Shown here: positions 53,209 through 63,278 of the stretch, piece by piece
Numbering within the stretch: position 1 is the first letter of the stretch
Layout: every line of letters starts with the position of its first letter
Assembly (NCBI GenBank): GCA_947589005.1
Contig: CANPZO010000002.1
Coordinates: 71,713 to 135,712, forward strand
Direction of reading: 5' to 3'
Length of the DNA stretch: 64,000 nucleotides
Source: an uncultured Clostridia bacterium
GTDB taxonomy: Bacteria > Bacillota > Clostridia > UMGS1883
Made by a program: the position numbers and the translations under genes
The notes under the pieces: generated by a model
Seen by the model: only the letters and a program-made list of their open reading frames with translations
The model's database searches: none
Told to the model about the DNA's origin: nothing

Positions 53209-55710
53209 ATGGCGTCCAAGCTCATCATAATAGACGGCAACAGCATCATAAACCGGGCCTATTATGGCATCAGGCCCCTTTCCACCGCGGACGGTATTCC
53301 CACAAACGGCATATTGGGCTTTATGAATATTCTGCTCAAGCTTCGGGAGGATTATGCCCCCGACTGCCTCTGCGTGGCCTTTGATTTGAAGGCCCCCACC
53401 TTCAGGCACCAGATGTATAAGGAGTATAAGGCCCAGCGCAAGGGTATGCCCGACGACCTTGCCGCCCAGATGCCCCACCTTAAGGAGCTGCTCTCCGCCA
53501 TGAACATACTTCAGCTCTCCATGGAGGGCTACGAGGCCGACGACATCATCGGCACCGTCAGCAGGATATGTCTGGACAGCGGCGTCTGGTGCGGCATAGC
53601 CACCGGCGACAGGGACGATTTGCAGCTGGCCGGGCCGTGGACCCATGTGCTTTTGACAACCACCGGCTATGGCCGCACCACCACCGAGGTCTACGACGAT
53701 AAGGCCGTGATGGACAAGTACGGCGTGACCCCCGAGGAATTCATCGCCGTCAAGGCCCTCATGGGCGACCAGAGCGACAATATCCCCGGCGTGGCCGGCA
53801 TAGGCGAAAAGTCCGCCTTTGAGCTTATAAAGAGCTTTCACTCCCTTGACGGAGTTTATGAAAACATCGACGACCCCTCCATCAAAAAAGGACAGCGCCA
53901 AAAGCTCGTTGACGGCAGGGACATGGCCTATTTCTGCTACGAGCTGTGCAAAATAAAGCGCGACGTGCCCATAGATTTCACTCCCGAGGCGGCGGAGATA
54001 AGGCCCTTTAACGGGGCGGAGCTCACCGCCAAGCTGGAGCAGCTCGAGCTGCGGCGCATTGCAGAACGTCTGGATATACCGGTGGAGGAGACCGCGCCCG
54101 TGGCCGAGGCGGAGACGAACCGGGCCGGAGAGACCGAGATATCCGCCGCGGAAAGGGCCGACGAGCTGGCCTTCCTCTTGGAGGACGGAGAGGTGCTTTT
54201 CGACCTTGACGGCAGGACATGGGCCGCCGCCCCCGACCGGCTCCGCGCCGCCCTTGAAAGCGGCTCCAAAAAGATAACCCACCGCTGGAAGGCCGCCAAG
54301 CACGCCCTTGCGGACATGGGCATAAATTTGTCCGGCCAATTTTACGATACCGAGATAGGCGAGTATATACTCGACCCCCAGCAGTCCGTCTACGACCTGC
54401 GCGAGCTGTGCCGCCGCCAGGGGCGTCCTTACGGCCCCTCGGCCCTGAAAGCCGTTATGGAGGCTCAGCTCAGGAGCATAGAGGAGCGCGGCCAGACGAG
54501 CCTGCTCTACGATATCGAGCTGCCATTGGAGGAGGTGCTTTTTTCCATGGAGCAGGAGGGCTGCAAGATAGACACCGGACAGCTTGCGGCCTTCGGTCAG
54601 ATGCTTGGCGAACGCATCGCCGGTCTGGAGCAGACCATCTACTTCATGGCCGGAGAGGAATTCAACATCAACTCTCCCAAACAGCTTGGGACCGTCCTCT
54701 TTGAAAAGCTGGGCCTGCCCGTCGTTAAAAAGAGCAAGCGCGGCTACAGCACCGACAGCGCCGTCATGGAAAAGCTCCGCGGCCGCCACGAGATAATCGA
54801 CTATATCATGGAATACCGCCATGCCGCCAAGCTGAAAAGCACCTATACCGACGCTCTTTTGCCCCTTGTGGACGGGGAGAGCCGCGTACATTCCAGCCTT
54901 AACCAGACCGTCACCGCCACCGGTCGCATCAGCTCCGCCGAGCCAAACCTCCAGAATATCCCCGTCCGCACCGAGCTCGGGCGTGAGATACGCAAGATGT
55001 TTGTGGCGAAGGAGGGCTGCGTGCTGGTGGACGCCGACTACAGCCAGATAGAGCTTCGGGTGCTGGCCCACATTTCCGGTGACGAGAATATGTGCCGGGC
55101 CTTCCGCGAAAACGAGGACATACACAAGATGACCGCCATGCAGGTCTTTGGAGTGCCGGATTTCTGCGTCACGCCGGAGATGCGCGCCCGGGCCAAGACC
55201 GTAAACTTCGGCATAATCTACGGCCAAAGCGACTTCTCCCTGGCCGGCGAGCTGAAGATAACCCGCAGGGAGGCCAAACGCTACATCGACAGCTATTTTG
55301 AAAAGTACAGCGGCGTGAGGGAGTATATGGACGGCACGATAGCCGCCGCCAGGGAAAACGGCTATGTTTCCACCATTTTCGGCCGCCGCCGCTATGTGCC
55401 CGAGCTTTCCGCCCGCAACTTCAACCTCCGTTCCTTCGGGGAGCGCGTGGCCATGAACACCCCCATTCAGGGCAGCGCGGCGGACATAATAAAAATCGCC
55501 ATGGTAAGAGTCTGGCGCGCCCTCAAGGAGGAGTGCCCGAACTCCCGGCTTATACTTCAAATACACGACGAGCTTATCATCGAGGCGCCCACGGACGAGG
55601 CGGAAAGGGCCGCTCAGGTCCTCCGCCGTGAAATGGAGGGCGCGGCGAAGCTCAGCGTGCCGCTTGTGGCGGAGGTAAAGAGCGGCCACAGTTGGTACGA
55701 GACCAAATAG
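53209..55710 (+). CDS. polA: DNA polymerase I
   Basis: 833 aa from ATG 53209 (GGAG 9 nt upstream). The N-terminal 5'-3' exonuclease domain (LIIIDGNSIINRAYYGIR, GYEADDIIGT, DQSDNIPGVAGIGEKSA) and the polymerase domain (motif A VDADYSQIELRVLAH, motif B RARAKTVNFGIIYGQ, motif C LILQIHDELIIEAP) are intact. The 3'-5' exonuclease region (about 310-430) is short and lacks recognisable active-site motifs, so proofreading is probably absent, as in many Gram-positives. It repairs gaps and removes RNA primers. coaE follows after 13 nt. Confidence 0.97.
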   Translation: MASKLIIIDGNSIINRAYYGIRPLSTADGIPTNGILGFMNILLKLREDYAPDCLCVAFDLKAPTFRHQMYKEYKAQRKGMPDDLAAQMPHLKELLSAMNILQLSMEGYEADDIIGTVSRICLDSGVWCGIATGDRDDLQLAGPWTHVLLTTTGYGRTTTEVYDDKAVMDKYGVTPEEFIAVKALMGDQSDNIPGVAGIGEKSAFELIKSFHSLDGVYENIDDPSIKKGQRQKLVDGRDMAYFCYELCKIKRDVPIDFTPEAAEIRPFNGAELTAKLEQLELRRIAERLDIPVEETAPVAEAETNRAGETEISAAERADELAFLLEDGEVLFDLDGRTWAAAPDRLRAALESGSKKITHRWKAAKHALADMGINLSGQFYDTEIGEYILDPQQSVYDLRELCRRQGRPYGPSALKAVMEAQLRSIEERGQTSLLYDIELPLEEVLFSMEQEGCKIDTGQLAAFGQMLGERIAGLEQTIYFMAGEEFNINSPKQLGTVLFEKLGLPVVKKSKRGYSTDSAVMEKLRGRHEIIDYIMEYRHAAKLKSTYTDALLPLVDGESRVHSSLNQTVTATGRISSAEPNLQNIPVRTELGREIRKMFVAKEGCVLVDADYSQIELRVLAHISGDENMCRAFRENEDIHKMTAMQVFGVPDFCVTPEMRARAKTVNFGIIYGQSDFSLAGELKITRREAKRYIDSYFEKYSGVREYMDGTIAAARENGYVSTIFGRRRYVPELSARNFNLRSFGERVAMNTPIQGSAADIIKIAMVRVWRALKEECPNSRLILQIHDELIIEAPTDEAERAAQVLRREMEGAAKLSVPLVAEVKSGHSWYETK

Positions 55711-55723
55711 GGGCGGTGAGGAT

Positions 55724-56293
55724 ATGGCCGATTTCATTCTTGGCCTTACGGGGCTTACCGGCGCGGGGAAATCTCTCGCCGCTGAAATGCTGCGCGGGCG
55801 CGGCTTTTACGTGATAGACGGCGACGAGGTGGGGCACAGGGTCACCGCCCGCCCCGAGATTTTGGAAAAAATAAAGGCCGCCTTCGGGGACGGCGTCCTG
55901 AACTCCGACGGCGGCCTTAACCGCCGCGCATTGGGAGACATCGTGTTCTCCGATGCGGAAAAGCTAAAGATACTCAACTCCATCACCCACCCGGCCATCA
56001 GGGAGGCCGTCCTGCGCGAGGCGGGGGAGACCGCCGGTCCGGTGGCCGTAGACGGCGCCGCGCTTAAGGAGTGCGGCCTGACGGAGCACTGCGCCGCGGT
56101 CTTTCGCATAACCGCCCCCGAGGAGGTGCGAAAGCGCCGCATCATGGAGCGTGACGACCTCACCGAGGAGCAGGCCATGCGCCGCATACGCGCCCAGACC
56201 GACCGCTCCGACGGCTGGATAGACGTGGATAACGGCTCCACCGTGGAAAATCTGGAAAAAAATCTGGACAGGGCTTTGCGGGGAATAATGTAG
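55724..56293 (+). CDS. coaE: Dephospho-CoA kinase
   Basis: 189 aa. The P-loop GLTGLTGAGKSLAAEML, the dephospho-CoA-binding VIDGDEVGHRV and the lid region KRRIMERDDLTEEQAMRRI are intact. It catalyses the last step of coenzyme A synthesis. It sits directly after polA, a frequent Firmicute arrangement. The DNA between it and the convergent orphan gene (56294-56497) holds only that gene's terminator. Confidence 0.95.
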   Translation: MADFILGLTGLTGAGKSLAAEMLRGRGFYVIDGDEVGHRVTARPEILEKIKAAFGDGVLNSDGGLNRRALGDIVFSDAEKLKILNSITHPAIREAVLREAGETAGPVAVDGAALKECGLTEHCAAVFRITAPEEVRKRRIMERDDLTEEQAMRRIRAQTDRSDGWIDVDNGSTVENLEKNLDRALRGIM

Positions 56294-56407
56294 CGGGTGC
56301 CCGCTGCGCAAGTGAGGAGTTACCGCGCAGGAACTTTTTTTGATAAAATAACGGGCTGTAAAAAAGGTTCTATACTATAAATAGCGGTGTCCCCAAAACC
56401 GTCTCTC

Positions 56408-56448
56408 AAAAAAAGCAAAAAAAGAGGGGACGGCACAACTGCCGTCCC
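56408..56448 (-). terminator. Terminator of the orphan secreted-protein gene
   Basis: Read leftwards: GGGACGGC-AGTTGT-GCCGTCCC, then CTCTTTTTTTGCTTTTTTT. Confidence 0.8.
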
Positions 56449-56497
56449 TGATTTAGTTGTTCATCGAGCCATAAAATGTACGTCCCCAAATGGCTCA

Positions 56498-57532
56498 TTA
56501 TGGAGATGTTACATAAACCGTATTTGTTTCTTCGTCCCATTTTACGTCGAAGCCCAGACTTTCATACGCCGCTCTCAAAGGCAAATAATCAGGATAAACA
56601 GGCACTTCGATTATTTTAACTTCACCCCCGCAGATTTCCGTCGCAGTATCTGAATTATTATCCGTATAATACTCCATTATTATGAGCTCGCCCGTATAGG
56701 AGTTTGCAACAATTCGTTTTGAAGTTTCAACATATTCCCCAAACTCTTTTTCGCAATATTCCCCCTTTGCGTCAAGGTATTTTTCATTACACTGGACTGG
56801 GTACATATACTTTATTACTAATGAGTCATACGTGATTGGCTGAGCATACTCGAGCAAAGGTAAAAAACTCATTCCTTCTGTTTCTTTGAATTGGCGAAAT
56901 GAAATGTATGTCATTCCGTTGTACAGTACGCAGTCTTCGAACTTTACTCCGTCAACATATACATCAATTTTTTTGCCTGCTTCAGCCAATGAAATTTCCG
57001 GGACGGTTATTTTGGGTTTTCTGAAACTATACCGTCCATATCCGTCCAAGTCAGCGGCATAATAGTCTATCGGGGTTTCAAAAAGCGTTGTATCTTCTGC
57101 AACAAAAATATCCAGAGGTGTTTTAACGTAATACTTTTTGAAATGTTCGATCATATTGTTCGGCATTTCTTTTATTGATGCCGGAAAAAATACTCTTTTT
57201 AAATTAACATTGCCCATAGGTCCTATTACATAACGATAACGTCCCGTCTGCCACATCGCAAAGCTCTCGTCTATATATTCCACGGGCTTGCCCTCCAATT
57301 CTGATGGTATGTTCAATTCCTCAGTTTCATCAGGGAAAGTTACGCTGAAAAGATTTATTGACCCGTTTTCAACGGTATAAGAATATATAGGGTCTGTCAT
57401 TGCAAAAGATGTAATCGACAATATTTCTGCAAAAAATATAGTTACAGTTACAATTCCCACGGCCCGTTTACATATTGACGAGTATCGCAGGAGCCGGGGC
57501 CCTAATTTTTTAATAATCATATCTTTTACCAT
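56498..57532 (-). CDS. Orphan secreted protein with stalk-like C-terminal domain, AT-rich
   Basis: 344 aa; I do not recognise a named family. A membrane/signal helix (AVGIVTVTIFFAEILSITSF) ends near AMTDP. The middle (about residues 50-150) resembles a single leucine-rich/BspA-like unit (LNIPSELEGKPVEYIDESFA, RVFFPASIKEMPNNMIEHF). The end (VYPDYLPLRAAYESLGFDVKWDEETNTVYV) is a copper-amine-oxidase-N-like/stalk motif. Base composition and codons are clearly more AT-rich than all neighbours, suggesting recent acquisition. GAGAGGA is 8 nt from the ATG. Confidence 0.75.
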   Translation of the reverse strand: MVKDMIIKKLGPRLLRYSSICKRAVGIVTVTIFFAEILSITSFAMTDPIYSYTVENGSINLFSVTFPDETEELNIPSELEGKPVEYIDESFAMWQTGRYRYVIGPMGNVNLKRVFFPASIKEMPNNMIEHFKKYYVKTPLDIFVAEDTTLFETPIDYYAADLDGYGRYSFRKPKITVPEISLAEAGKKIDVYVDGVKFEDCVLYNGMTYISFRQFKETEGMSFLPLLEYAQPITYDSLVIKYMYPVQCNEKYLDAKGEYCEKEFGEYVETSKRIVANSYTGELIIMEYYTDNNSDTATEICGGEVKIIEVPVYPDYLPLRAAYESLGFDVKWDEETNTVYVTSP

Positions 57533-57640
57533 ATCCTAATTCCTCTCTCAATTTTGCAGCCTATTCCAGATGTATTATGTTCCTCAGATGGCCAATAAGT
57601 TACAATACTACGAGTGAGTGCATCATTTTCGGATAGAACG

Positions 57641-57668
57641 ACGGCGGCTTGAGGGCAAGCCGCCCTAC
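57641..57668 (+). repeat. CCCTAC palindrome, copy 5
   Basis: ACGGCGGCTTGAGGGCAAGC followed by CGCCCTAC, identical to 30407-30433 in the core. It lies between the orphan gene and ligA. The rest of 57533-57766 has no gene; a CTCCTAACTCCTCACTCCTAAC run (57757-57785) spans the ligA 3' end. Confidence 0.85.
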
Positions 57669-57766
57669 ACATTTACCGCCGTATTGACATCGCCGGGGGC
57701 CCTACGGCGCTTAAGGTCGAATTTACGGTGACAACAACGCCGCTCAAGGCCGCCGTACCGCAACTC

Positions 57767-59790
<2,024 letters not shown>

Positions 59791-59852
59791 GCATAAAGTT
59801 GGCTTCGGGAAAATAGAATTTACTGTAAATCATATTACGGGGTGAGGATGAC

Positions 59853-60083
59853 ATGGATAAGGAGTTTTTCAAAAACATAGCGGCCCGCCTGCGGGACCTG
59901 CAGTACGGCACCTGGAGCATGGACGAAAGGCTGAGCTCCATGCGGACGGAGATAGGCAACCTTCAGGCATCCATACTTGGGGCCAGAGACGAGAAGGCCG
60001 TGGCGGACTACGCCCGCCGGCTCAAGTCCGCCGAGGACGAGTACAGGCGGCTTTTGAGGATAGCGAGGAAAAAGGTCTCTTAA
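59853..60083 (+). CDS. Small helical protein, function unknown
   Basis: 76 aa, divergent from ligA. Highly charged and predicted almost wholly alpha-helical or coiled coil (RTEIGNLQASILGARDEKAV, RRLKSAEDEYRRLLRIARKK). No signal peptide or membrane helix. GTGAGGATGAC precedes the ATG and a strong terminator follows, so it looks like a genuine monocistronic gene. Confidence 0.75.
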   Translation: MDKEFFKNIAARLRDLQYGTWSMDERLSSMRTEIGNLQASILGARDEKAVADYARRLKSAEDEYRRLLRIARKKVS

Positions 60084-60091
60084 TCTACGGC

Positions 60092-60133
60092 AAACCGCCG
60101 CAAGCGTCGTTTCGCTTGCGGCGGTTTTGTCTT
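60092..60133. terminator. Terminator between the small helical gene and potD
   Basis: AAACCGCCGCAAGCG/CGCTTGCGGCGGTTT around TCGTTT, then TTGTCTT on the plus strand. A-rich on the other side, so possibly bidirectional. Confidence 0.85.
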
Positions 60134-60171
60134 AATTTGATTATACGTCCTTGCGCCGAAGGGCGCGGGGA

Positions 60172-61620
60172 TTATCTCCTCTTTTTGCGGCGGGCGCGGC
60201 CGCCGGCGATAATTATGGCGGCTGCGGCGGCGATTATCACCGCTATTGCCAGAACGTACACCCAGGCGGGCAGGTTGGTGCCCTTGACCTTGCTCCACGC
60301 GGCCAGCACCTTGTCGTTCTGGTCGCCGAAGTCCTCCATTATGCCGCAGCGGTAGGTGGTCTCAAGGTCGGGATACTGGGTCATGAGCTGACGGCGGCGC
60401 TGGCTGGTGCGGATGATGGCCTTTCCGTCGGTGAGACGGTCCTCGGAGAGCGTGCCGCCGAAAAAGTAGCTCAGGTCGTAGGCTATCTCTCCGTCCTCCT
60501 CGTCGTACCAGTCCCGGACAAGGTCAAATATATCGTTGCCCGCGATGACGCTGGTGTAGCCGATGAAGTCCTGATTCATGGCGGCGATTTCGGGCCGGCA
60601 CATGAAATCCACAAAATCCTGGGCCAGTTCAACATTGGCGCCCTTGGGCATTACCCAGCCGTCGAACCAGACGGTGCTGCCCTCCTCGGGCACCACGAAC
60701 TCCAGATATTTGCCGTCCTCCTCCTCGGCCAGGTCGAGGGCGTAGACGGCGTCGCCGCTCCAGCAGACGTTGGCCGATATTTTGCCGCTGACGATGTCGG
60801 TCTTTCCGGTGTCCACCTCAAAGCCGTAAATATTGTCCTTCATTTCCTTAAGGGCGCGCTCGACCTTTTTTATTGAGTCGTCGTCGGTGCGGTTGGCGAT
60901 TTCATGAACCCTGCGCTGAAGCTCCGGCCCGTCTATCTCGCCTTTGTCGTAAGCCTCGCGGTTGACCTTCAGCTCGTCGCCGTATACCTTGAGCAGGCCG
61001 ATGACGTAGGCGTCGCGGCTGGTGTCCTTGCAGGTGGCCTTTTTCTTGTAGTCGGTGTTCCAAAGAAAATCCCAGGTGCTAACGTCCTCGAGCTTTACCG
61101 CTTCGGGGTCGTACATAATGCCCACGCTGCCCCACATATAGCCCACGGCGTAGTCCGTCCAGCCGTACCTTTCAAAGAGGTCGGATATATAGGGCGAAAC
61201 ATTGGCGGTATAGTTGGGCATCTTCGATATGTCGTATTTCTCGATGGAAATATTTTTATCTCCGTCCTTGCCCTTCTGGGTTTCAATGAGCATCTTCTGG
61301 ATTATATAGTCCGAGGGGCAGACCAGGTCGTACTGGGTCTTGCCCGTGCGCAGGGTGTTGAGCATGGTCTCGTTGGTCTCGAACATATCGTACTGCACGC
61401 GGACCTTCTGTCCGGTGCGGGCCTCATAGTCCTTCTCCCACAGCTCCATGACGGACTCGCTTACCTTGCGGCCGTCCTCGTCGGTGCCGTCGTTAATGTA
61501 GTCCTGCCAATTGTAGACCCGGAGCACCAGCTCCTCCCCTTTGGACGAGGCGCACAGCGCGGGGCAGACGGCGGATGCCAGCAGAGTGAGCGCCATAAGC
61601 GCGGTGACAAATTTTTTCAA
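60172..61620 (-). CDS. potD: Spermidine/putrescine-type substrate-binding protein with C-terminal membrane anchor
   Basis: 482 aa. A signal peptide (MKKFVTALMALTLLASAVCP ... ALCASS) lacks a proper lipobox. The mature part is PotD-like (LVLRVYNWQDYIN, YDLVCPSDYIIQKML, CWSGDAVYALDLAEEEDGKY, EGSTVWFDGWVMPKGA). The end has an extra hydrophobic helix (WVYVLAIAVIIAAAAAIIIA) with a basic tail (RARRKKRR), so the protein is probably anchored by its C-terminus instead of lipid. It follows potABC and should capture polyamines for import. Confidence 0.9.
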   Translation of the reverse strand: MKKFVTALMALTLLASAVCPALCASSKGEELVLRVYNWQDYINDGTDEDGRKVSESVMELWEKDYEARTGQKVRVQYDMFETNETMLNTLRTGKTQYDLVCPSDYIIQKMLIETQKGKDGDKNISIEKYDISKMPNYTANVSPYISDLFERYGWTDYAVGYMWGSVGIMYDPEAVKLEDVSTWDFLWNTDYKKKATCKDTSRDAYVIGLLKVYGDELKVNREAYDKGEIDGPELQRRVHEIANRTDDDSIKKVERALKEMKDNIYGFEVDTGKTDIVSGKISANVCWSGDAVYALDLAEEEDGKYLEFVVPEEGSTVWFDGWVMPKGANVELAQDFVDFMCRPEIAAMNQDFIGYTSVIAGNDIFDLVRDWYDEEDGEIAYDLSYFFGGTLSEDRLTDGKAIIRTSQRRRQLMTQYPDLETTYRCGIMEDFGDQNDKVLAAWSKVKGTNLPAWVYVLAIAVIIAAAAAIIIAGGRARRKKRR

Positions 61621-61671
61621 TCTTTGAACTCCCTTTCTGATTTTATATTTTTATTTTATTATTTAAATTAT

Positions 61672-62475
61672 TTAATGCTTATTCTTTTTTGGCCCCAGCT
61701 TGCTCCGTCGGTTGGCCGCCAGCAGCACTATCAGCGCCAGCAGCGTTATAACCGTGGTCAGCGCCCTCAGCGAGGGGGGCAGGGTGCCCTTTTTGCTGGT
61801 GACGCCGTAGACATAGGTGCTCAGCGTCTGATAGGAGGTGTCGCGGGTAAAGGCGGTTATGATGTAGTCGTCCAGGCTCAGGGTCACCGACAGAATGAAG
61901 CCGCTGACTATGCCGGGCACGACCTCGGGCATTATTACCCGCATAAGGGCCTTGTTGGGCGTGGCCCCAAGGTCAAGGGCCGCCTCGTAAATGTTCGGGT
62001 CCATCTGCATCAGCTTGGGCCGGACGCTGAGTACAACGAACGGTATGGTCAGCACCACATGGCCCACAAGCAGGGTCAGAAAGTTGAACTTTACCCCGCA
62101 GAACACAAACAGTATGGTCAGCGAAAGGGCGGTGACTATCTCGGCGTTCATGATGGGTATCTGACCGATGCCCTCCATTACCGCCTTGCTGCGCTTTCCG
62201 CTGTAGAATATGCCTATGGCGCCCAGCGTGCCCAGCACGGTGGACACCGCCGCCGAGGAAAAGGCCACCACAAAGGTGTTGACCGCGGCGGTGACTATCT
62301 CCCTGTTGCGGAAGAGGGACAGATAGAGCCGGAGGCTGAAGCCGTTCCAGTTGCCGATTAGCTTCGCGTCGGTAAAGCTAAAGGCTATCAGCACCAGAAT
62401 GGGGGCGTACATAATGAACAGCACGATGTAAACGTAAAACTTTCGCAGAAAATTGCCGATTTTTGAGGTTCTCAT
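61672..62475 (-). CDS. potC: Spermidine/putrescine ABC transporter permease (PotC)
   Basis: 267 aa from ATG 62475; the longer ORF-track start lies in potB. Six membrane helices; the EAA loop is EAALDLGATPNKALMRVIMPEVVPG. Its ATG overlaps the potB stop (TAATG), so translation is coupled. Partner of PotB in the membrane channel. Confidence 0.94.
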   Translation of the reverse strand: MRTSKIGNFLRKFYVYIVLFIMYAPILVLIAFSFTDAKLIGNWNGFSLRLYLSLFRNREIVTAAVNTFVVAFSSAAVSTVLGTLGAIGIFYSGKRSKAVMEGIGQIPIMNAEIVTALSLTILFVFCGVKFNFLTLLVGHVVLTIPFVVLSVRPKLMQMDPNIYEAALDLGATPNKALMRVIMPEVVPGIVSGFILSVTLSLDDYIITAFTRDTSYQTLSTYVYGVTSKKGTLPPSLRALTTVITLLALIVLLAANRRSKLGPKKNKH

Positions 62476-63278
62476 TACCAGAGCCCTCCTCTCGCGTCGT
62501 CCTCGGTCTTGATGTTGCGGGTGGCGAAGCTGCCGATAACTATCATTATCAGCATTATAAGGGCCACAAGGCTGCCCATATGCCAAAGTCCCTGGTCAAA
62601 GTAAAGCTGTATGCTGTTGCCTATCAGGGAGATTTTCCTTTCGCCCATTACGTCGGATATAACATAGCTGCTCATGGTGGGCATGAACACCATCGTCGCC
62701 GCCGAAACTATGCCCGGCATGGTCATGGGCAGGATTATCTTCACAAAGGTCTGGGGCGGCGTCGCGCCCAGGTCGCAGCTGGCCTCTATCTGGCTCTGAT
62801 CCATTTTTATCATGGTGGTGTAAAGGGGCAGTATGGTGAAGGGCAGGTAATTGTATACCATGCCTATCATCGTGGTCAGATACGGGTGGTCGCCGCCGTT
62901 CAGCCCCAGCCAGAACAGCAGGTCGCGGGTGGCCGCCGTCCTCAGCACAAAGTTTATCCACATGGGCATTACGAAGAGCAGCACCGTCGCCATGGTGAAG
63001 CCCAGGTCTTTTTTTGCCAGAAAGTACGCCACCGGATAGCCCGCCAGCAGGCAGAGCACGGTGTTGCCCAAGCCGATGAACAGGCTGATTATCAGGGTGT
63101 TGATGTTGTTTGAGTCCCGGAAAAAGCTCATCAGATTCTCGACCGAGGGCATACCGCTCTGGTCGGTGGCCGCGTAGGCGATTATGAGCAGCAGCGGCAC
63201 CACAACGAACAGCACCATGAATATCATATACGGTATGGCGAGAAATTTTCTCTGGAAGTGGAGGCTATTTTTTTGCAT
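62475..63278 (-). CDS. potB: Spermidine/putrescine ABC transporter permease (PotB)
   Basis: 267 aa from ATG 63278, 9 nt from GGGGAGG; the ORF-track start is within that site. Six membrane helices, and the EAA loop EASCDLGATPPQTFVKIILPMTMPG. It overlaps the potA end by 14 nt. Confidence 0.94.
   Translation of the reverse strand: MQKNSLHFQRKFLAIPYMIFMVLFVVVPLLLIIAYAATDQSGMPSVENLMSFFRDSNNINTLIISLFIGLGNTVLCLLAGYPVAYFLAKKDLGFTMATVLLFVMPMWINFVLRTAATRDLLFWLGLNGGDHPYLTTMIGMVYNYLPFTILPLYTTMIKMDQSQIEASCDLGATPPQTFVKIILPMTMPGIVSAATMVFMPTMSSYVISDVMGERKISLIGNSIQLYFDQGLWHMGSLVALIMLIMIVIGSFATRNIKTEDDARGGLW

Noticed and set aside
53035-55737. 900-aa minus-strand ORF across polA
   Set aside because: Shadow of a complete DNA polymerase I with all catalytic motifs.
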